From Azospirillum canadense (GTDB taxonomy: Bacteria; Pseudomonadota; Alphaproteobacteria; Azospirillales; Azospirillaceae), in assembly GCF_025961225.1 (NCBI RefSeq), contig NZ_JAOQNG010000001.1, positions 2,282,501 through 2,346,500 on the forward strand: DNA of 64,000 nucleotides, in the 5' to 3' direction. The stretch's first letter is position 1. The number at the start of each line of letters is the position of its first letter. Made by a program: the position numbers and the translations under genes. Below, piece after piece: positions 8,465 through 17,382 of this stretch. Under the pieces are notes generated by a model. That model had not been told where the DNA came from. It worked only from the letters and a program-made list of their open reading frames with translations, and did not search any database.

Positions 8465-8839
8465 TCAGCCGCCGCGGCGCGACCGGCGCGACGGGCGGGG
8501 GCGCGCGACAGCGTCCGCAGCGCCGCTGTCGGCGGTCGCCGGAATGGGGTCGCGGTCCCCGGCGCCGGGGATCTGGAACTCCTCGCCCTGGTCGGCGATG
8601 CCCGGCATCTCGCCCTGGTTGGCGATGCTCAGCACCGGTTCGACCGGTTCCGTCCGTTCGGCGGTGTCGTCGGGCCCGTGCGACGGGTTCGGCAGCAGCG
8701 TGTCCCGGTAATTGTCCTCGATGGCGATTTCCTCGCGGGCCAGTTCCCAATGGTCGTGGGAACGCCCCTCCGGCCGCCCCTCGCGCTCCCAGATCTGGTA
8801 GGCGCGCTTCTCGATCCGGCTTTCCAAAGACTCGGCCAT
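8465..8839 (-). CDS. DUF2934 domain protein
   Basis: A small soluble protein of 124 residues. The first half carries the DUF2934 motif (ESRIEKRAYQIWEREGRPEG, then SHDHWELAREEI). The rest is acidic and low-complexity, ending in a basic tail (RPRPSRRSRRGG). DUF2934 proteins have no established function. ATG 8839 follows GAAGGAGAG. It lies just upstream of the HPF/RaiA fusion on the same strand and may be co-transcribed with it. Confidence 0.85.
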   Translation of the reverse strand: MAESLESRIEKRAYQIWEREGRPEGRSHDHWELAREEIAIEDNYRDTLLPNPSHGPDDTAERTEPVEPVLSIANQGEMPGIADQGEEFQIPGAGDRDPIPATADSGAADAVARPRPSRRSRRGG

Positions 8840-9089
8840 CCGGGCCCTCTCCTTCCTGGTTCGCCTCACGCGGTGTGCGGCAAACTTAACCGCGAGAACG
8901 GATGTTGGTTCCGCACCCCAAGACCCACACGCACAGGGCGAAATCCCCCGAACCTTCAAACCCAATCCTTCGAACCATTGTCGTTTGAATTAACACCAAA
9001 GGGGTGGTATTCGACGGATACGAACGACCGTCGCGGCGTTGAGACGCCTGGTGCGGCATCGGGATGGAAAACCGGTGGGGACAGACATC

Positions 9090-10328
9090 GTGCGCGAGCC
9101 GCCAGCACCCGTCGCCCTCCCCTCGGGCCGCTTCCACCGCTTTCGCAAGGCCGCAGCCCTGACTCTGACACTGCTGGCCGCAACCTCTTTTCCCGCCGCC
9201 GCCACGCCGGCCGAACCGAAGGCCCTGCTGCAACTCGGCCTCTACCAGAAGGACGGAGAGGCGTGGTGGGCCTGGGAAAGCCTGCGCCGCGCGACCCCGG
9301 ATTTGGCAGACGGGCTGAGCCCCAAGGTCGTGCCGCTGGACGCGAAGCGCCAGGGCAGCGGTGTCGCCCTGCGCGCCACCGCCCCAGCCGGCCTGGACGT
9401 TCGGGCGCTGTGCCGCCGCATGGTCGGCGCCGGCTTCGGCTGCCTCGTCCTCGACGCGCCCTCACCGGCATCCACCCCGGCGACCCCGGCATCTGCCCCG
9501 GCCCCCTCCCCTCCGGCTCCGGTCCCGCCCGCATCCCCTCCCCCGACCTCCCAGGCCGGCGCGGACGGCGCCTTCAGCTACGGGCCGGACGACGCCCGGA
9601 CCATGGCGGACATTGAACGGCACGGGCGCCGCAAGGGCCGGCTGGGCGCGGTGATCCCCGACACCACCTGGGACGTCACGCCCGCGGTCCTGAAGCGGGA
9701 GAACTGGAACCTCTGCGCGCTGACCTTCGACGACGGCCCGCACCGGGTGGTGACGCGGCAGATCCTCGACGTGCTGAACCGCGAGAAGATCCGCGCCACC
9801 TATTTCCCGATCGCCCGCGTCGCGGAAAATCAGGGAGACATCATCCGCGACTTCATCGCGGCGGGGCACGAGATCGGCAACCACAGCCTGAGCCATTCCG
9901 ACCTCCGCGCCATGACGCCGGAGGCGCAGCGCTTCGAGATCGCGGAGGCCAACCGCATCCTGCGCGGCTTCGGCGCCGATCCAGTGCTGTTCCGCCCGCC
10001 CTACGGACGCTACACGCTCGACCTGCTGGCCATCGCGCGCGACGAGCGGATGAGCCCCGTCCTATGGACCGTGGACACCCGCGACTGGCAGGTCCGCGAC
10101 CCGGACAAGATCGTGCAGCACGTGAAGACGGAGGCCGGCACCGGCAGCGTCCTGCTTCTGCACTCCACCTACCCGTCGACGCTGACCGCGCTGCCCCGCG
10201 TGATCGGCGAGATGCGCGCGAAGGGCTGCGAGTTCGTGACCCTGTCGGAATGGATCGACCGCATGCGCCTGCTGGCCAACGACCCCGTGGTCAGCGCCAG
10301 CGCCCAGACCGGAACGACACGCAATTAA
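9090..10328 (+). CDS. NodB-type polysaccharide deacetylase, exported
   Basis: A carbohydrate esterase family 4 enzyme that removes N-acetyl or O-acetyl groups from a polysaccharide, probably in the periplasm. Domains: signal peptide (FRKAAALTLTLLAATSFPAAA), an N-terminal region with SPOR-like spacing (ALLQLGLYQKDGEAWWAWES to GFGCLVLD), a long Pro/Ala linker, then the NodB domain. The catalytic motifs TFDDGPH, NHSLSHSD, RPPYGRYT and LLLHS are all present, so it should be active. The start is uncertain: GTG 9090 has GGGGA at a suitable distance and leaves a short basic lead into the signal peptide; the frame is also open from TTG 9039 with no ribosome site. It stands alone. Confidence 0.88.
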   Translation: MREPPAPVALPSGRFHRFRKAAALTLTLLAATSFPAAATPAEPKALLQLGLYQKDGEAWWAWESLRRATPDLADGLSPKVVPLDAKRQGSGVALRATAPAGLDVRALCRRMVGAGFGCLVLDAPSPASTPATPASAPAPSPPAPVPPASPPPTSQAGADGAFSYGPDDARTMADIERHGRRKGRLGAVIPDTTWDVTPAVLKRENWNLCALTFDDGPHRVVTRQILDVLNREKIRATYFPIARVAENQGDIIRDFIAAGHEIGNHSLSHSDLRAMTPEAQRFEIAEANRILRGFGADPVLFRPPYGRYTLDLLAIARDERMSPVLWTVDTRDWQVRDPDKIVQHVKTEAGTGSVLLLHSTYPSTLTALPRVIGEMRAKGCEFVTLSEWIDRMRLLANDPVVSASAQTGTTRN

Positions 10329-10334
10329 GTTCCG

Positions 10335-10694
10335 CTATTTCCCGGTCTTCTGCTTGCGCAGCTGGACATACTTGCGGATCGTCGCGTCGACGTCGGCGGG
10401 CAGCATGCTCCAGGCGCCGGCGACCCGGCCGTCCCTCACGTCGGTGATGCCCACCGTCACCGGGAAGGTGAAGTTGCCGTAGGGGTCGGCCACGCGCACT
10501 GTGATGCGCGCGGTCTGCTTGGCGATCAACGACCCGTCGAAGCCGGTCGCCACGAAGCCCTGGCTGTTGATCGAGGCCAGCGGGAAGCTCTTGCCGTCGA
10601 ACTCGATGCAACTGCCGGGCGCGTCAGCGCGACGCGCGGCGGCCGGCTTCTTTTTGTCGCCGACCGAGACCTTCAGGAAATCGAACATGCCCAT
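10335..10694 (-). CDS. Small conserved-type protein, possible divergent PilZ-like barrel
   Basis: A 119-residue protein starting MGMFDFLKVSVGDKKK, followed by a strand-rich domain (CIEFDGKSFPLASINSQGFV, then ARITVRVADPYGNFTFPVTV) and a short charged C-terminal helix. The INSQGF turn and the predicted barrel resemble PilZ domains, but the Arg-rich RxxxR motif and the exact D/N-x-S-x-x-G motif are missing, so cyclic-di-GMP binding is doubtful. ATG 10694 follows a GGGGG ribosome site. It is convergent with the deacetylase gene, only 6 bp apart. Confidence 0.55.
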   Translation of the reverse strand: MGMFDFLKVSVGDKKKPAAARRADAPGSCIEFDGKSFPLASINSQGFVATGFDGSLIAKQTARITVRVADPYGNFTFPVTVGITDVRDGRVAGAWSMLPADVDATIRKYVQLRKQKTGK

Positions 10695-10784
10695 GCGAGC
10701 CCCCGCTGCACGCCGGGCCACGTGGGCCCGCGCCACGATATAAGCGCGGAGGTCATGTGCAGGGCAACAATTTCCCTTCGCCGA

Positions 10785-11096
10785 TCACGCACCGCGCCGC
10801 AAGGCCTCGCCCGCGCGGCGCGCGCACAGCAGGGTGAAGGGCAGCAGAGTCACCAGTACGGCGGCCATCCCTAGCAGCACGGTCACCGCCGACGCCGCGT
10901 CGGCGGACGCCAAATGCGCGGCGAGGCTCGCCAGCAGGTGGAGCATGACGGCGGCCAGCGCGGTCGCGGTCAGGGCGGGAGACAGGAAGCCGGACGTCCT
11001 TCGGACGGCATGTCCGTCGCTTCGGCCATTGCTTCGGGCCACGCGGGTCCACCGCTGCCGCGGTGGCGGGCAAGACGTCCCGTAGACATCCAGCAT
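10785..11096 (-). CDS. Small membrane protein of unknown function
   Basis: A 103-residue protein with a basic N-terminal third (RQRWTRVARSNGRSDGHAVR) and two hydrophobic segments (SPALTATALAAVMLHLLASL and AVTVLLGMAAVLVTLLPFTL), ending in RRAGEALRRGA. The topology suggests both ends in the cytoplasm. I do not recognise the family. ATG 11096 follows GGGAGG at good spacing. It is unrelated to its neighbours by any visible signal. Confidence 0.55.
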   Translation of the reverse strand: MLDVYGTSCPPPRQRWTRVARSNGRSDGHAVRRTSGFLSPALTATALAAVMLHLLASLAAHLASADAASAVTVLLGMAAVLVTLLPFTLLCARRAGEALRRGA

Positions 11097-11267
11097 GCGC
11101 ACCTCCCTTTCGTCGCGCGCCCGATGCGGTGCATCGGACCGGAACGCCACCACTATAGCGGCGAAACCCCGCAAAACCTAAAATCTGAAGTGTTTAGCCC
11201 GATCGGCCGAATCGGGCGCCGGAAGGCCATGCCGGCCCGAGGGCGTAGTACCTCGCGGCTAGGCTCT

Positions 11268-11286
11268 CCACAGACTCTGTGGATAA
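11268..11286. promoter_or_regulatory. Perfect DnaA-box sequence within a 15-bp dyad
   Basis: TGTGGATAA (11278-11286) is the reverse complement of the consensus DnaA box TTATCCACA, and it overlaps a perfect dyad CCACAGA-C-TCTGTGG (11268-11282). The surrounding 11097-11766 gap (670 bp) is otherwise without a gene I can support. One box does not make an origin; it may be a DnaA-responsive site or chance. Confidence 0.3.
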
Positions 11287-11766
11287 CTGTGTTGACAAGC
11301 CCTGGGGATTCTCGATTCGCGTCAGGCGCCGCAAGGGCCTCACCCGATTTGCCCATTTTCTAGGCAAATCACCTAAGCTGTTGATATTCAGTCGTTAATT
11401 GTTGGTTCCGTGTTGCCGCCGCGCCACGGCCTGTCAACGTGATTCTGCCGGTCCCCGACCAACCCGGCCAATTCGTCGCGCCCTGTGCCCTGTTGACAAC
11501 TGACTGTTCGGAGACCTCGCAAGGGGTGCCGCCCCACTCTTTCGATGAAGGCCAGGGTACGCCGTTCGCCACCCAGCACCGCTGCCGGCCCTGCGCGAAA
11601 GAGACGGCCCGGCGCCGCACAGTGGAGCGGCCGATGCGCGGCACCGGCCCCAAGACGGCCGGCACGCGGACGGCAACGGCTGACTTGCCCCACCGTGCCC
11701 GCGCCGCGCCGATTCCGGTTCCGTTCCTTCCCAAATGCTTCGCCGCTGCTTCGCGGGGTGCCCGGC

Positions 11767-12915
11767 TCACGCCACGGCGCGGGCGCCCTCGGTCAGGACG
11801 ACGGTGACGGCGGTGCCGCCGCCGGGCCGGCTGTACAGGCGGATGCTGCCGCCCATGCGCTCCACCATCGCCTTGCTGATCAGCAGGCCGAGGCCGCTGC
11901 CCAGTTCGCCGTCGGCGCCGGGGGAGGCGTGGTGGTGGTCGATGCGGAACAGGAAGGGCAGCACCTCTTCCGGGATGCCGACACCGTTGTCCTGCACCCG
12001 AAGCGTCACCCGCCCGTCCGCGGCCGTTGCCGACAGCATGATGATGCTGCCCGATGGGGAGAAACGCACCGCGTTCTCGATCAAGTGGCGCAGCACGGTG
12101 GACAGGCCGCTCAGGTCGCCCAGCACGTGGGTCGTGACGATGCGGTTGACGATCAGCACGTCGCGGGCGCGGGCGCGCGGCTCCAGATCCTCCAGGATGT
12201 CCTGGAGCAGGCCGCCCACCTCGTAAACCTGCAGGTCGATCGGCACTTGGTTCAGCTGCAGGCGCGACCACTGCGACAGGTTCTCGATGGTCCGCATGAT
12301 CTGCCGCCCGGCGTCGTTGCACAGGGCGGCGTAGTCGCCCAGCCCGTCGCGCTCGGTGGTGGTCGGGGCGGCCGCGGCATCGGCGCTGATCATCTGGGTG
12401 GCGCCCAGGATGGCGCTCAGCGGGTCCTTCAGATCCTGGCAGATCTGGCCGAGGAAGCGGTTCATGCGGGACACCGTGTCGGCGAGATGCTCCCGCTGCG
12501 CCTCGCGCCGCATTTCCGTTTCGTGCCGGCGCGAGATGTCGGTGACGAAGATGCAGGCCCCCCGGACCGCACCGGTTTCATCGTCGAGCCGTGAGTCGTT
12601 GAAGATCGCGTAGAGCGGCTGCCCGTCCGACCGCGTCAGCGTCACGTCGTAGGAGCGGTGAGGGACGAGGTCGCGCATCACCACCTGCCGCTCCATCACG
12701 GCCCGGCCCTCGTCGGCGACGTAGCTCAGCAGGTGGGTGCCGACCAGTTCCCCCTTGCGGTAACCGAGCATCGCGCACAGGGCCGGATTCACGTGGACGG
12801 TGATCAGGTCGCGGTCCACGACCCAGCAGCCTTCGGAGGTGCGCTCCAGAACCGTATGGTCCAGATCGTTCCAGGCCGACTTTCGGCGCTCGGCTTTCGA
12901 CAACAGTGTCAACAT
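11767..12915 (-). CDS. PAS-domain histidine-kinase-like protein with no phosphoacceptor His
   Basis: A 382-residue soluble protein. A PAS domain (about 18-130) is followed by a short coiled coil, a dimerisation-like helical hairpin (about 140-215) and a HATPase_c domain with N-box (HLIENAVRF), G1 (VQDNGVGIP) and G2 (GSGLGLLISKAM) boxes intact. Where a typical kinase has the HELRTPL-like H-box, this protein has QDLKDPL, so the phosphoacceptor histidine is glutamine (Gln160). ATP binding is probably retained, but autophosphorylation at the usual site is not possible. It could be a pseudokinase that partners another kinase. No response regulator is adjacent. ATG 12915 follows GGGAGGGG. Confidence 0.88.
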   Translation of the reverse strand: MLTLLSKAERRKSAWNDLDHTVLERTSEGCWVVDRDLITVHVNPALCAMLGYRKGELVGTHLLSYVADEGRAVMERQVVMRDLVPHRSYDVTLTRSDGQPLYAIFNDSRLDDETGAVRGACIFVTDISRRHETEMRREAQREHLADTVSRMNRFLGQICQDLKDPLSAILGATQMISADAAAAPTTTERDGLGDYAALCNDAGRQIMRTIENLSQWSRLQLNQVPIDLQVYEVGGLLQDILEDLEPRARARDVLIVNRIVTTHVLGDLSGLSTVLRHLIENAVRFSPSGSIIMLSATAADGRVTLRVQDNGVGIPEEVLPFLFRIDHHHASPGADGELGSGLGLLISKAMVERMGGSIRLYSRPGGGTAVTVVLTEGARAVA

Positions 12916-13127
12916 GGCCCCTCCCGAGTCATCCTGCGCCGGTTCGGATCGCGCCCCGAATCATACGTTGCGTTTGTTTGAACGCTTCAGGGCTCAACCG
13001 GCGCCGGATCATAGTCTCCGGCCATGTTGCGGAGCAACATTCGTTGGGTTTCGATTTTGTTAAACTTTGGCTTCCGATTCGCAGATTTGCCCGCCCGTCT
13101 CTTTCCTGTTGGAAGCACACGCCCGGA

Positions 13128-13152
13128 TGCCCGTGGAACGAGTCCACGGGCA
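13128..13152. terminator. Hairpin after the treZ-debranching enzyme operon
   Basis: A perfect 10-bp stem (13128-13137 with 13143-13152) lies just past the minus-strand stop at 13181. There is no clear T-run, so it may be a stabilising or Rho-assisted 3' end. Confidence 0.4.
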
Positions 13153-13180
13153 CCGCCAATACTGTCCGATCCCCGTGTGT

Positions 13181-15223
13181 TTATTGCTTCGGCGTGGTCG
13201 CCGCCCAGCAGCGCAGCACCTCCGCCACACTCCAGGCCTGGGAGATGCAGCCGCGCGGGCGGAAGGGGGGTTCCGCGTCGAAGATCTCCGCGATGGTGCC
13301 GATGCCCGCCTCGTTCAGGCGCGGGATGAAGCCCGTCAGCAGCTCCCGCGCGCCCGCGTGGTCGTCGGGGTGCAGCTTCAGCCAGGCGTCGACGTAGGGG
13401 CCGATCAGCCAGCCCCACACCGTCCCCTGGTGGTAGGCGGCGTCGCGGGCGCGCAGGTCGCCGAAATACTTTGGCTTGTAGTCGCGGCTGCCCGGCGCCA
13501 GGGAGCGCAGGCCGACGGGCGTCAGCAGCTTCTGCCGCACCGTCTCGACCACCGGCTCCCAATGGCTGCGGTCGAGCACCGGATTGTCGAGCGAGATGGC
13601 GAAGATCTGGTTGGGCCGGCAGGACGCATCGTCGCCCTGCTCCCCGTCCACCACGTCGTAGAGGTAACCGGAGTGCTCGCACCAGAAGCGCTTGTTGAAG
13701 GAGACGCGGGCCTGCTCCGCCAACTCTTCCAGCGGGCGGGCGGCGTCGGCCTCGCCCTCCTCCGTCAGCCAGCCGGCGGTGAGGCGCAGCGCGTTGTACC
13801 AGAGCGCGTTGATCTCCACCGCCTTGCCCCGGCGCGGCGTGACCACCCAGTCCTCCACCTTGGCGTCCATCCAGGTCAGCTGGTAGCCCTCCTGCCCCTG
13901 GCGCAGCAGCCCGTCGCGCGGGTCCACCCCAATGCCGAAGCGGGTGCCGCGGCGGTGGTGGTCGATGATGTCCAGAAGCTTGGGCAGCAGAAGCTGCAGC
14001 GTGTGCCGGTCGTTGGTGGTGCGGATGTAGCGGTTCAGCGCGTGGAAGAACCACAGCGTCGCGTCGGCGGTGTGGTACAGCCCCTCGTCCTTGCCGTCGG
14101 GGAACATGTTGGGGATGAGTCCCTGGCGGATGTAGTGCGCGAAGGTGCGCAGGATCCAGCCCGCCTCCACATGGCGCCCGGTGGTCAGGGTCAGCCCTTC
14201 CAGGCTGATCATGGTGTCGCGGCCCCAATCGGTGAACCAGTGGTAGCCGGCGATCACCGTGCGCACCTCGTCGCCCTCGGCGCGGGCGCGCATCTGGTCG
14301 GCGACGCGGCCGGCGGGGACGAAGATGAAGCTGTCGGCCGACAGCACCAACTCCGCCATCGGCCCTTCGCGCAACGCCGGGTGCGCGGTGTGGACCAGCC
14401 GCCGGCGCCGCTCCGTCTCGAAGCGCAGCACGTCGTCGGGCGGCAGGGCCCAGATGCGCTGCCAGGATTCGGTCGCGGCGACGAAGCTGATGGTCTGCCC
14501 CTGCGACAGCGGGCCGCTGAAGAAGCCCGGCGACCAGAGGGACCCCCGCGACTCATAGCCCCGGTCCGCCTCAACGGAATAGAAGACGTCCCGCCGTGCG
14601 CCGCCGTCCAGCGTCAGGGGCAGCTCCGCGCCCTCCACCGCCATGCGCAGCACCGGCAGGTCGGAACCGGCCCACACCTCGTACTCGTGGCCCCGCGCGG
14701 TGATCCGGTAGTCGCGGGCCAGCGGCTGGTCCACCGCGGACTCCAGCTTGCGGAAGGCCAGCACCGGCCGCAGCCGCAGGCACACGGGCTGCTCCGCCTT
14801 CACGATGCGGTAGGTGACGTGCACGATGTTCTGCCGGTGCGGCATGACCACCTGCTTCTCGATCACCACCCCGTCGAAGTCGTAGCGCCAGACCGGCAGC
14901 CCCGCCTCCATGCGGAATTCGGTCAGGCCGGAGGGGGAACCGTTGTGCCAGTGCTCCGGGTCGGGGTTGTGGCTGCTCAGCCGGCGTTCGGTGCCGTCCG
15001 GCTGGATCAGCACATCGTTGACTTGGCTCAGCATCACCACGCGGCCGAGCGGCGCCGGCAACGCCGCCACCAGCAGCCCGTGGTAACGCCGGGTAACGGC
15101 CCCCGACAGGGACGACGACGTGTAGCCGCCGAGCCCGTTCGCCACCAGCCATTCGCGCGAGAGCGCGGCGTCCGACGCGGATTGCAGAACGTCGCGCTCG
15201 ATCTTGCGGACGAAATCAGCCAT
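13181..15223 (-). CDS. Glycogen debranching enzyme / amylo-alpha-1,6-glucosidase (GDE N- and C-domains)
   Basis: A 680-residue enzyme that hydrolyses alpha-1,6 branches in glycogen-type glucans. The N-terminal GDE domain is recognised by EWLVANGLGGYTSSSLSGAV followed by RRYHGLLVAAL. The C-terminal (alpha/alpha)6 barrel has GYHWFTDWGRDTMISLEGLT, NMFPDGKDEGLYHTADATLW and GTVWGWLIGPYVDAW. Length fits the family. Its ATG overlaps the end of treZ by 8 bp, so the two are translationally coupled. Together they would process branched glucan towards trehalose. Confidence 0.92.
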   Translation of the reverse strand: MADFVRKIERDVLQSASDAALSREWLVANGLGGYTSSSLSGAVTRRYHGLLVAALPAPLGRVVMLSQVNDVLIQPDGTERRLSSHNPDPEHWHNGSPSGLTEFRMEAGLPVWRYDFDGVVIEKQVVMPHRQNIVHVTYRIVKAEQPVCLRLRPVLAFRKLESAVDQPLARDYRITARGHEYEVWAGSDLPVLRMAVEGAELPLTLDGGARRDVFYSVEADRGYESRGSLWSPGFFSGPLSQGQTISFVAATESWQRIWALPPDDVLRFETERRRRLVHTAHPALREGPMAELVLSADSFIFVPAGRVADQMRARAEGDEVRTVIAGYHWFTDWGRDTMISLEGLTLTTGRHVEAGWILRTFAHYIRQGLIPNMFPDGKDEGLYHTADATLWFFHALNRYIRTTNDRHTLQLLLPKLLDIIDHHRRGTRFGIGVDPRDGLLRQGQEGYQLTWMDAKVEDWVVTPRRGKAVEINALWYNALRLTAGWLTEEGEADAARPLEELAEQARVSFNKRFWCEHSGYLYDVVDGEQGDDASCRPNQIFAISLDNPVLDRSHWEPVVETVRQKLLTPVGLRSLAPGSRDYKPKYFGDLRARDAAYHQGTVWGWLIGPYVDAWLKLHPDDHAGARELLTGFIPRLNEAGIGTIAEIFDAEPPFRPRGCISQAWSVAEVLRCWAATTPKQ

Positions 15224-17219
15224 GGGTCTCCTGCTCGGTTTCTCTCGTGTCAGGGTTCTCGGGCTTCAGCTCCCCGGGGACCAGCACGACGGCCGCGTGG
15301 CCGGGGATGTGCCATTCCTCGCCTGCGTCCACCGGGGCCGTGCCGCAGCCGCCGTAACAGGTCGCCTCGCTCGACCACAGCGGCTTCCATTCCTTGCCCA
15401 ACGGCGGGGCCAGCAGCGGTTCCGGCACCACCCGCAGCGTCAGGTCGCGCCCCAGGTTGACCAGAAGGAGACGATCGTCGCCCCCCATATTTGATGAAGG
15501 ATCCCCAAAGAAGCGCAGGACGAAGGCCTCCTCCGCCAGCACGGCGCCGTCCAGCCCGCCGATGCGCTGGGCGGCGAACACCGGATCCTCCCGCCGCAGC
15601 CGCAGCAGGTCGCGGTGAAGGGCCCAGGTCTCCGCGTGCGTTTCCCGCTCGCCGTGGTCCAGCTTGGACCGGCGGAAGGTCTCCTCGTCCTGCGGCTTCT
15701 TCAGGCAGGCGCGCATTTCCGGCGTGGCGAGGCTGGGAAACTGCGACAGAAACTCAGCCCGCCCCTCCTCGACCTTCTCGGCCAGCCAGGGCTCGTGGTC
15801 GGCGAAGTAGTAGAAGGGCGCGCTGGCCGCGAACTCCTGCCCCTGGAACAGCATCGGCGTGCCGGGGCCGAGCAGCATCAGCGCGGTCATCGCCTTGTAC
15901 CGCCCGGGGGACGTCAGCGCGTGGGCGCGCAGGCCCTTCCCGGAATTGGCGATCTGGTCGTGGTTCTGGATGAAGGTGACGAAGGCCGGGCGCGGCAGCC
16001 CGAAGGCCGGCATGCCCCGCCGCTGGCTCTGCCATTTGTACCACTGCCCCTGGTAGAGGAAGCCGTATTTCATGGCGGAGACGAACTCCTGCGGCGTCCC
16101 CTTGTAGTCGGTATAATAGGCCTCGTTCCGGCCGGTCAGCGCGACCATGGCGGAGTGGTGGAAGTCGTCGTTCCAGATGGCGTCCAGCCCGAAACCGCCC
16201 TCCGTCACCGGGCGCACCATGGTGGCGTGCTGCGGCTCGTTCTCGCCGATCAGGATGGTGTCCCGCCCGCCCGCAGCATCGCGCACCGCGTCGTTGATCT
16301 CCTGCAGTATGTTCGGGCTGGAGCGGTCGAAGATCTGCTGCGTGGCGTCCAGCCGCAGGCCGTCCAGGTGGTACTCGTCCACCCAAAAGGCCGCGTTGCC
16401 GCGGAAGAACTCCCGCACCGGGCCGGAGCCCGGACCATCGAAGTTGATCGCGTCGCCCCACTCGTTGTCGTACGCGTCGGTGAACCAGCTGTCGGAGAAG
16501 CAGGTCAGGTAGTTCCCGCTGGGGCCCAGGTGGTTGTAGACGACGTCCAGGATCACCGCGAGGCCAAGCGCGTGCGCGCGGTCCACGAAGCGCCGCATGT
16601 CATCGGGATTGCCGTAGAGGCGCGTCGGCGCGAACAGGTCCACCCCGTCGTATCCCCAACCGAAGCGGCCCGCGAACTCCGCCACCGGCATCAGCTCCAG
16701 CACGGTGACGCCCAGGTCGGCCAGATGCGGCAGCTCCCGCATCGCGGCGTCCCAGGTCCCCTCAGGCGTGAACGTGCCGATGTGCATCTCGTAGACGACC
16801 TGACCCTTGATCGACCGGCCTTTCCAGCCTCCGTCGCTCCAGGCGAAGCGGCCGGGGTCGACGACCTGCGACGGCCCGTGCGGCCCATCGGGCTGGAAGC
16901 GGGAAACCGGGTCGGGATAGAGCTTGTCGCCGCCGTCCAGCCGAAAACGGTACAGGCTGCCCACCGGCACGCCCTCCACCAGCGCGGAGAAATAGCCGCC
17001 GGCCTCCGCCTCCAGTTCCACGGATCGTCCGTCATCGGCGTCGGCCGGACCGATCACCGCCGGCCCGATCACGATGGACACGCGGCGGCATTTTGGCGCC
17101 CAGACCCGCGCGTGCACCCGGTCGCCCGGTAACACCTCGACGCCCGCCGGATAGCGGCGCGACACCGCCGGGCGGGACCGGGACGAGGGAGACGCCATCG
17201 CATGGCTATCGGGACTCAT
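15216..17219 (-). CDS. treZ: Malto-oligosyltrehalose trehalohydrolase
   Basis: A cytoplasmic GH13 enzyme that releases trehalose from maltooligosyl-trehalose, the second step of the TreY/TreZ route. The 667-residue protein has an N-terminal E-set domain (VHARVWAPKCRRVSIVIG), then the TIM barrel with family features: VYEMHIGTFTPEGTWDAA, ILDVVYNHLGPSGNY, nucleophile region DGLRLDATQQI, acid IGENEP and QNHDQIAN. ATG 17219 was chosen; the open frame extends to 17405 but without coding character, and GAAGG lies a little far upstream. treY, its usual partner, is not in this window. It is divergent from a thuA-like gene, which also points to trehalose metabolism. Confidence 0.93.
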   Translation of the reverse strand: MSPDSHAMASPSSRSRPAVSRRYPAGVEVLPGDRVHARVWAPKCRRVSIVIGPAVIGPADADDGRSVELEAEAGGYFSALVEGVPVGSLYRFRLDGGDKLYPDPVSRFQPDGPHGPSQVVDPGRFAWSDGGWKGRSIKGQVVYEMHIGTFTPEGTWDAAMRELPHLADLGVTVLELMPVAEFAGRFGWGYDGVDLFAPTRLYGNPDDMRRFVDRAHALGLAVILDVVYNHLGPSGNYLTCFSDSWFTDAYDNEWGDAINFDGPGSGPVREFFRGNAAFWVDEYHLDGLRLDATQQIFDRSSPNILQEINDAVRDAAGGRDTILIGENEPQHATMVRPVTEGGFGLDAIWNDDFHHSAMVALTGRNEAYYTDYKGTPQEFVSAMKYGFLYQGQWYKWQSQRRGMPAFGLPRPAFVTFIQNHDQIANSGKGLRAHALTSPGRYKAMTALMLLGPGTPMLFQGQEFAASAPFYYFADHEPWLAEKVEEGRAEFLSQFPSLATPEMRACLKKPQDEETFRRSKLDHGERETHAETWALHRDLLRLRREDPVFAAQRIGGLDGAVLAEEAFVLRFFGDPSSNMGGDDRLLLVNLGRDLTLRVVPEPLLAPPLGKEWKPLWSSEATCYGGCGTAPVDAGEEWHIPGHAAVVLVPGELKPENPDTRETEQETHG

Positions 17220-17382
17220 GGGTGCTTGACCTTCGCGCGGCATAGAGTGGACCATTGGTTCCCCACAACAGGCGGCAGGCCGGGTTGATCCCAAAAGACC
17301 AGTACCCGATTTGCCTTTCGTACATTTCCTGACGAAACCAACACCCCCGCCCGCCGATTCTTCCGACAACAATTCCCCGACC

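Noticed and set aside
7782..8711. Plus-strand frame of 309 codons starting MVSWCLGGED
   Set aside because: It begins in the hairpin repeat and runs antisense to the HPF/RaiA fusion; SWCLGG-type starts are artefacts of this repeat.
11097..11766. Chromosomal origin of replication
   Set aside because: Only one perfect DnaA box and no origin-linked genes (dnaA, parAB, gidA, hemE) in the window.
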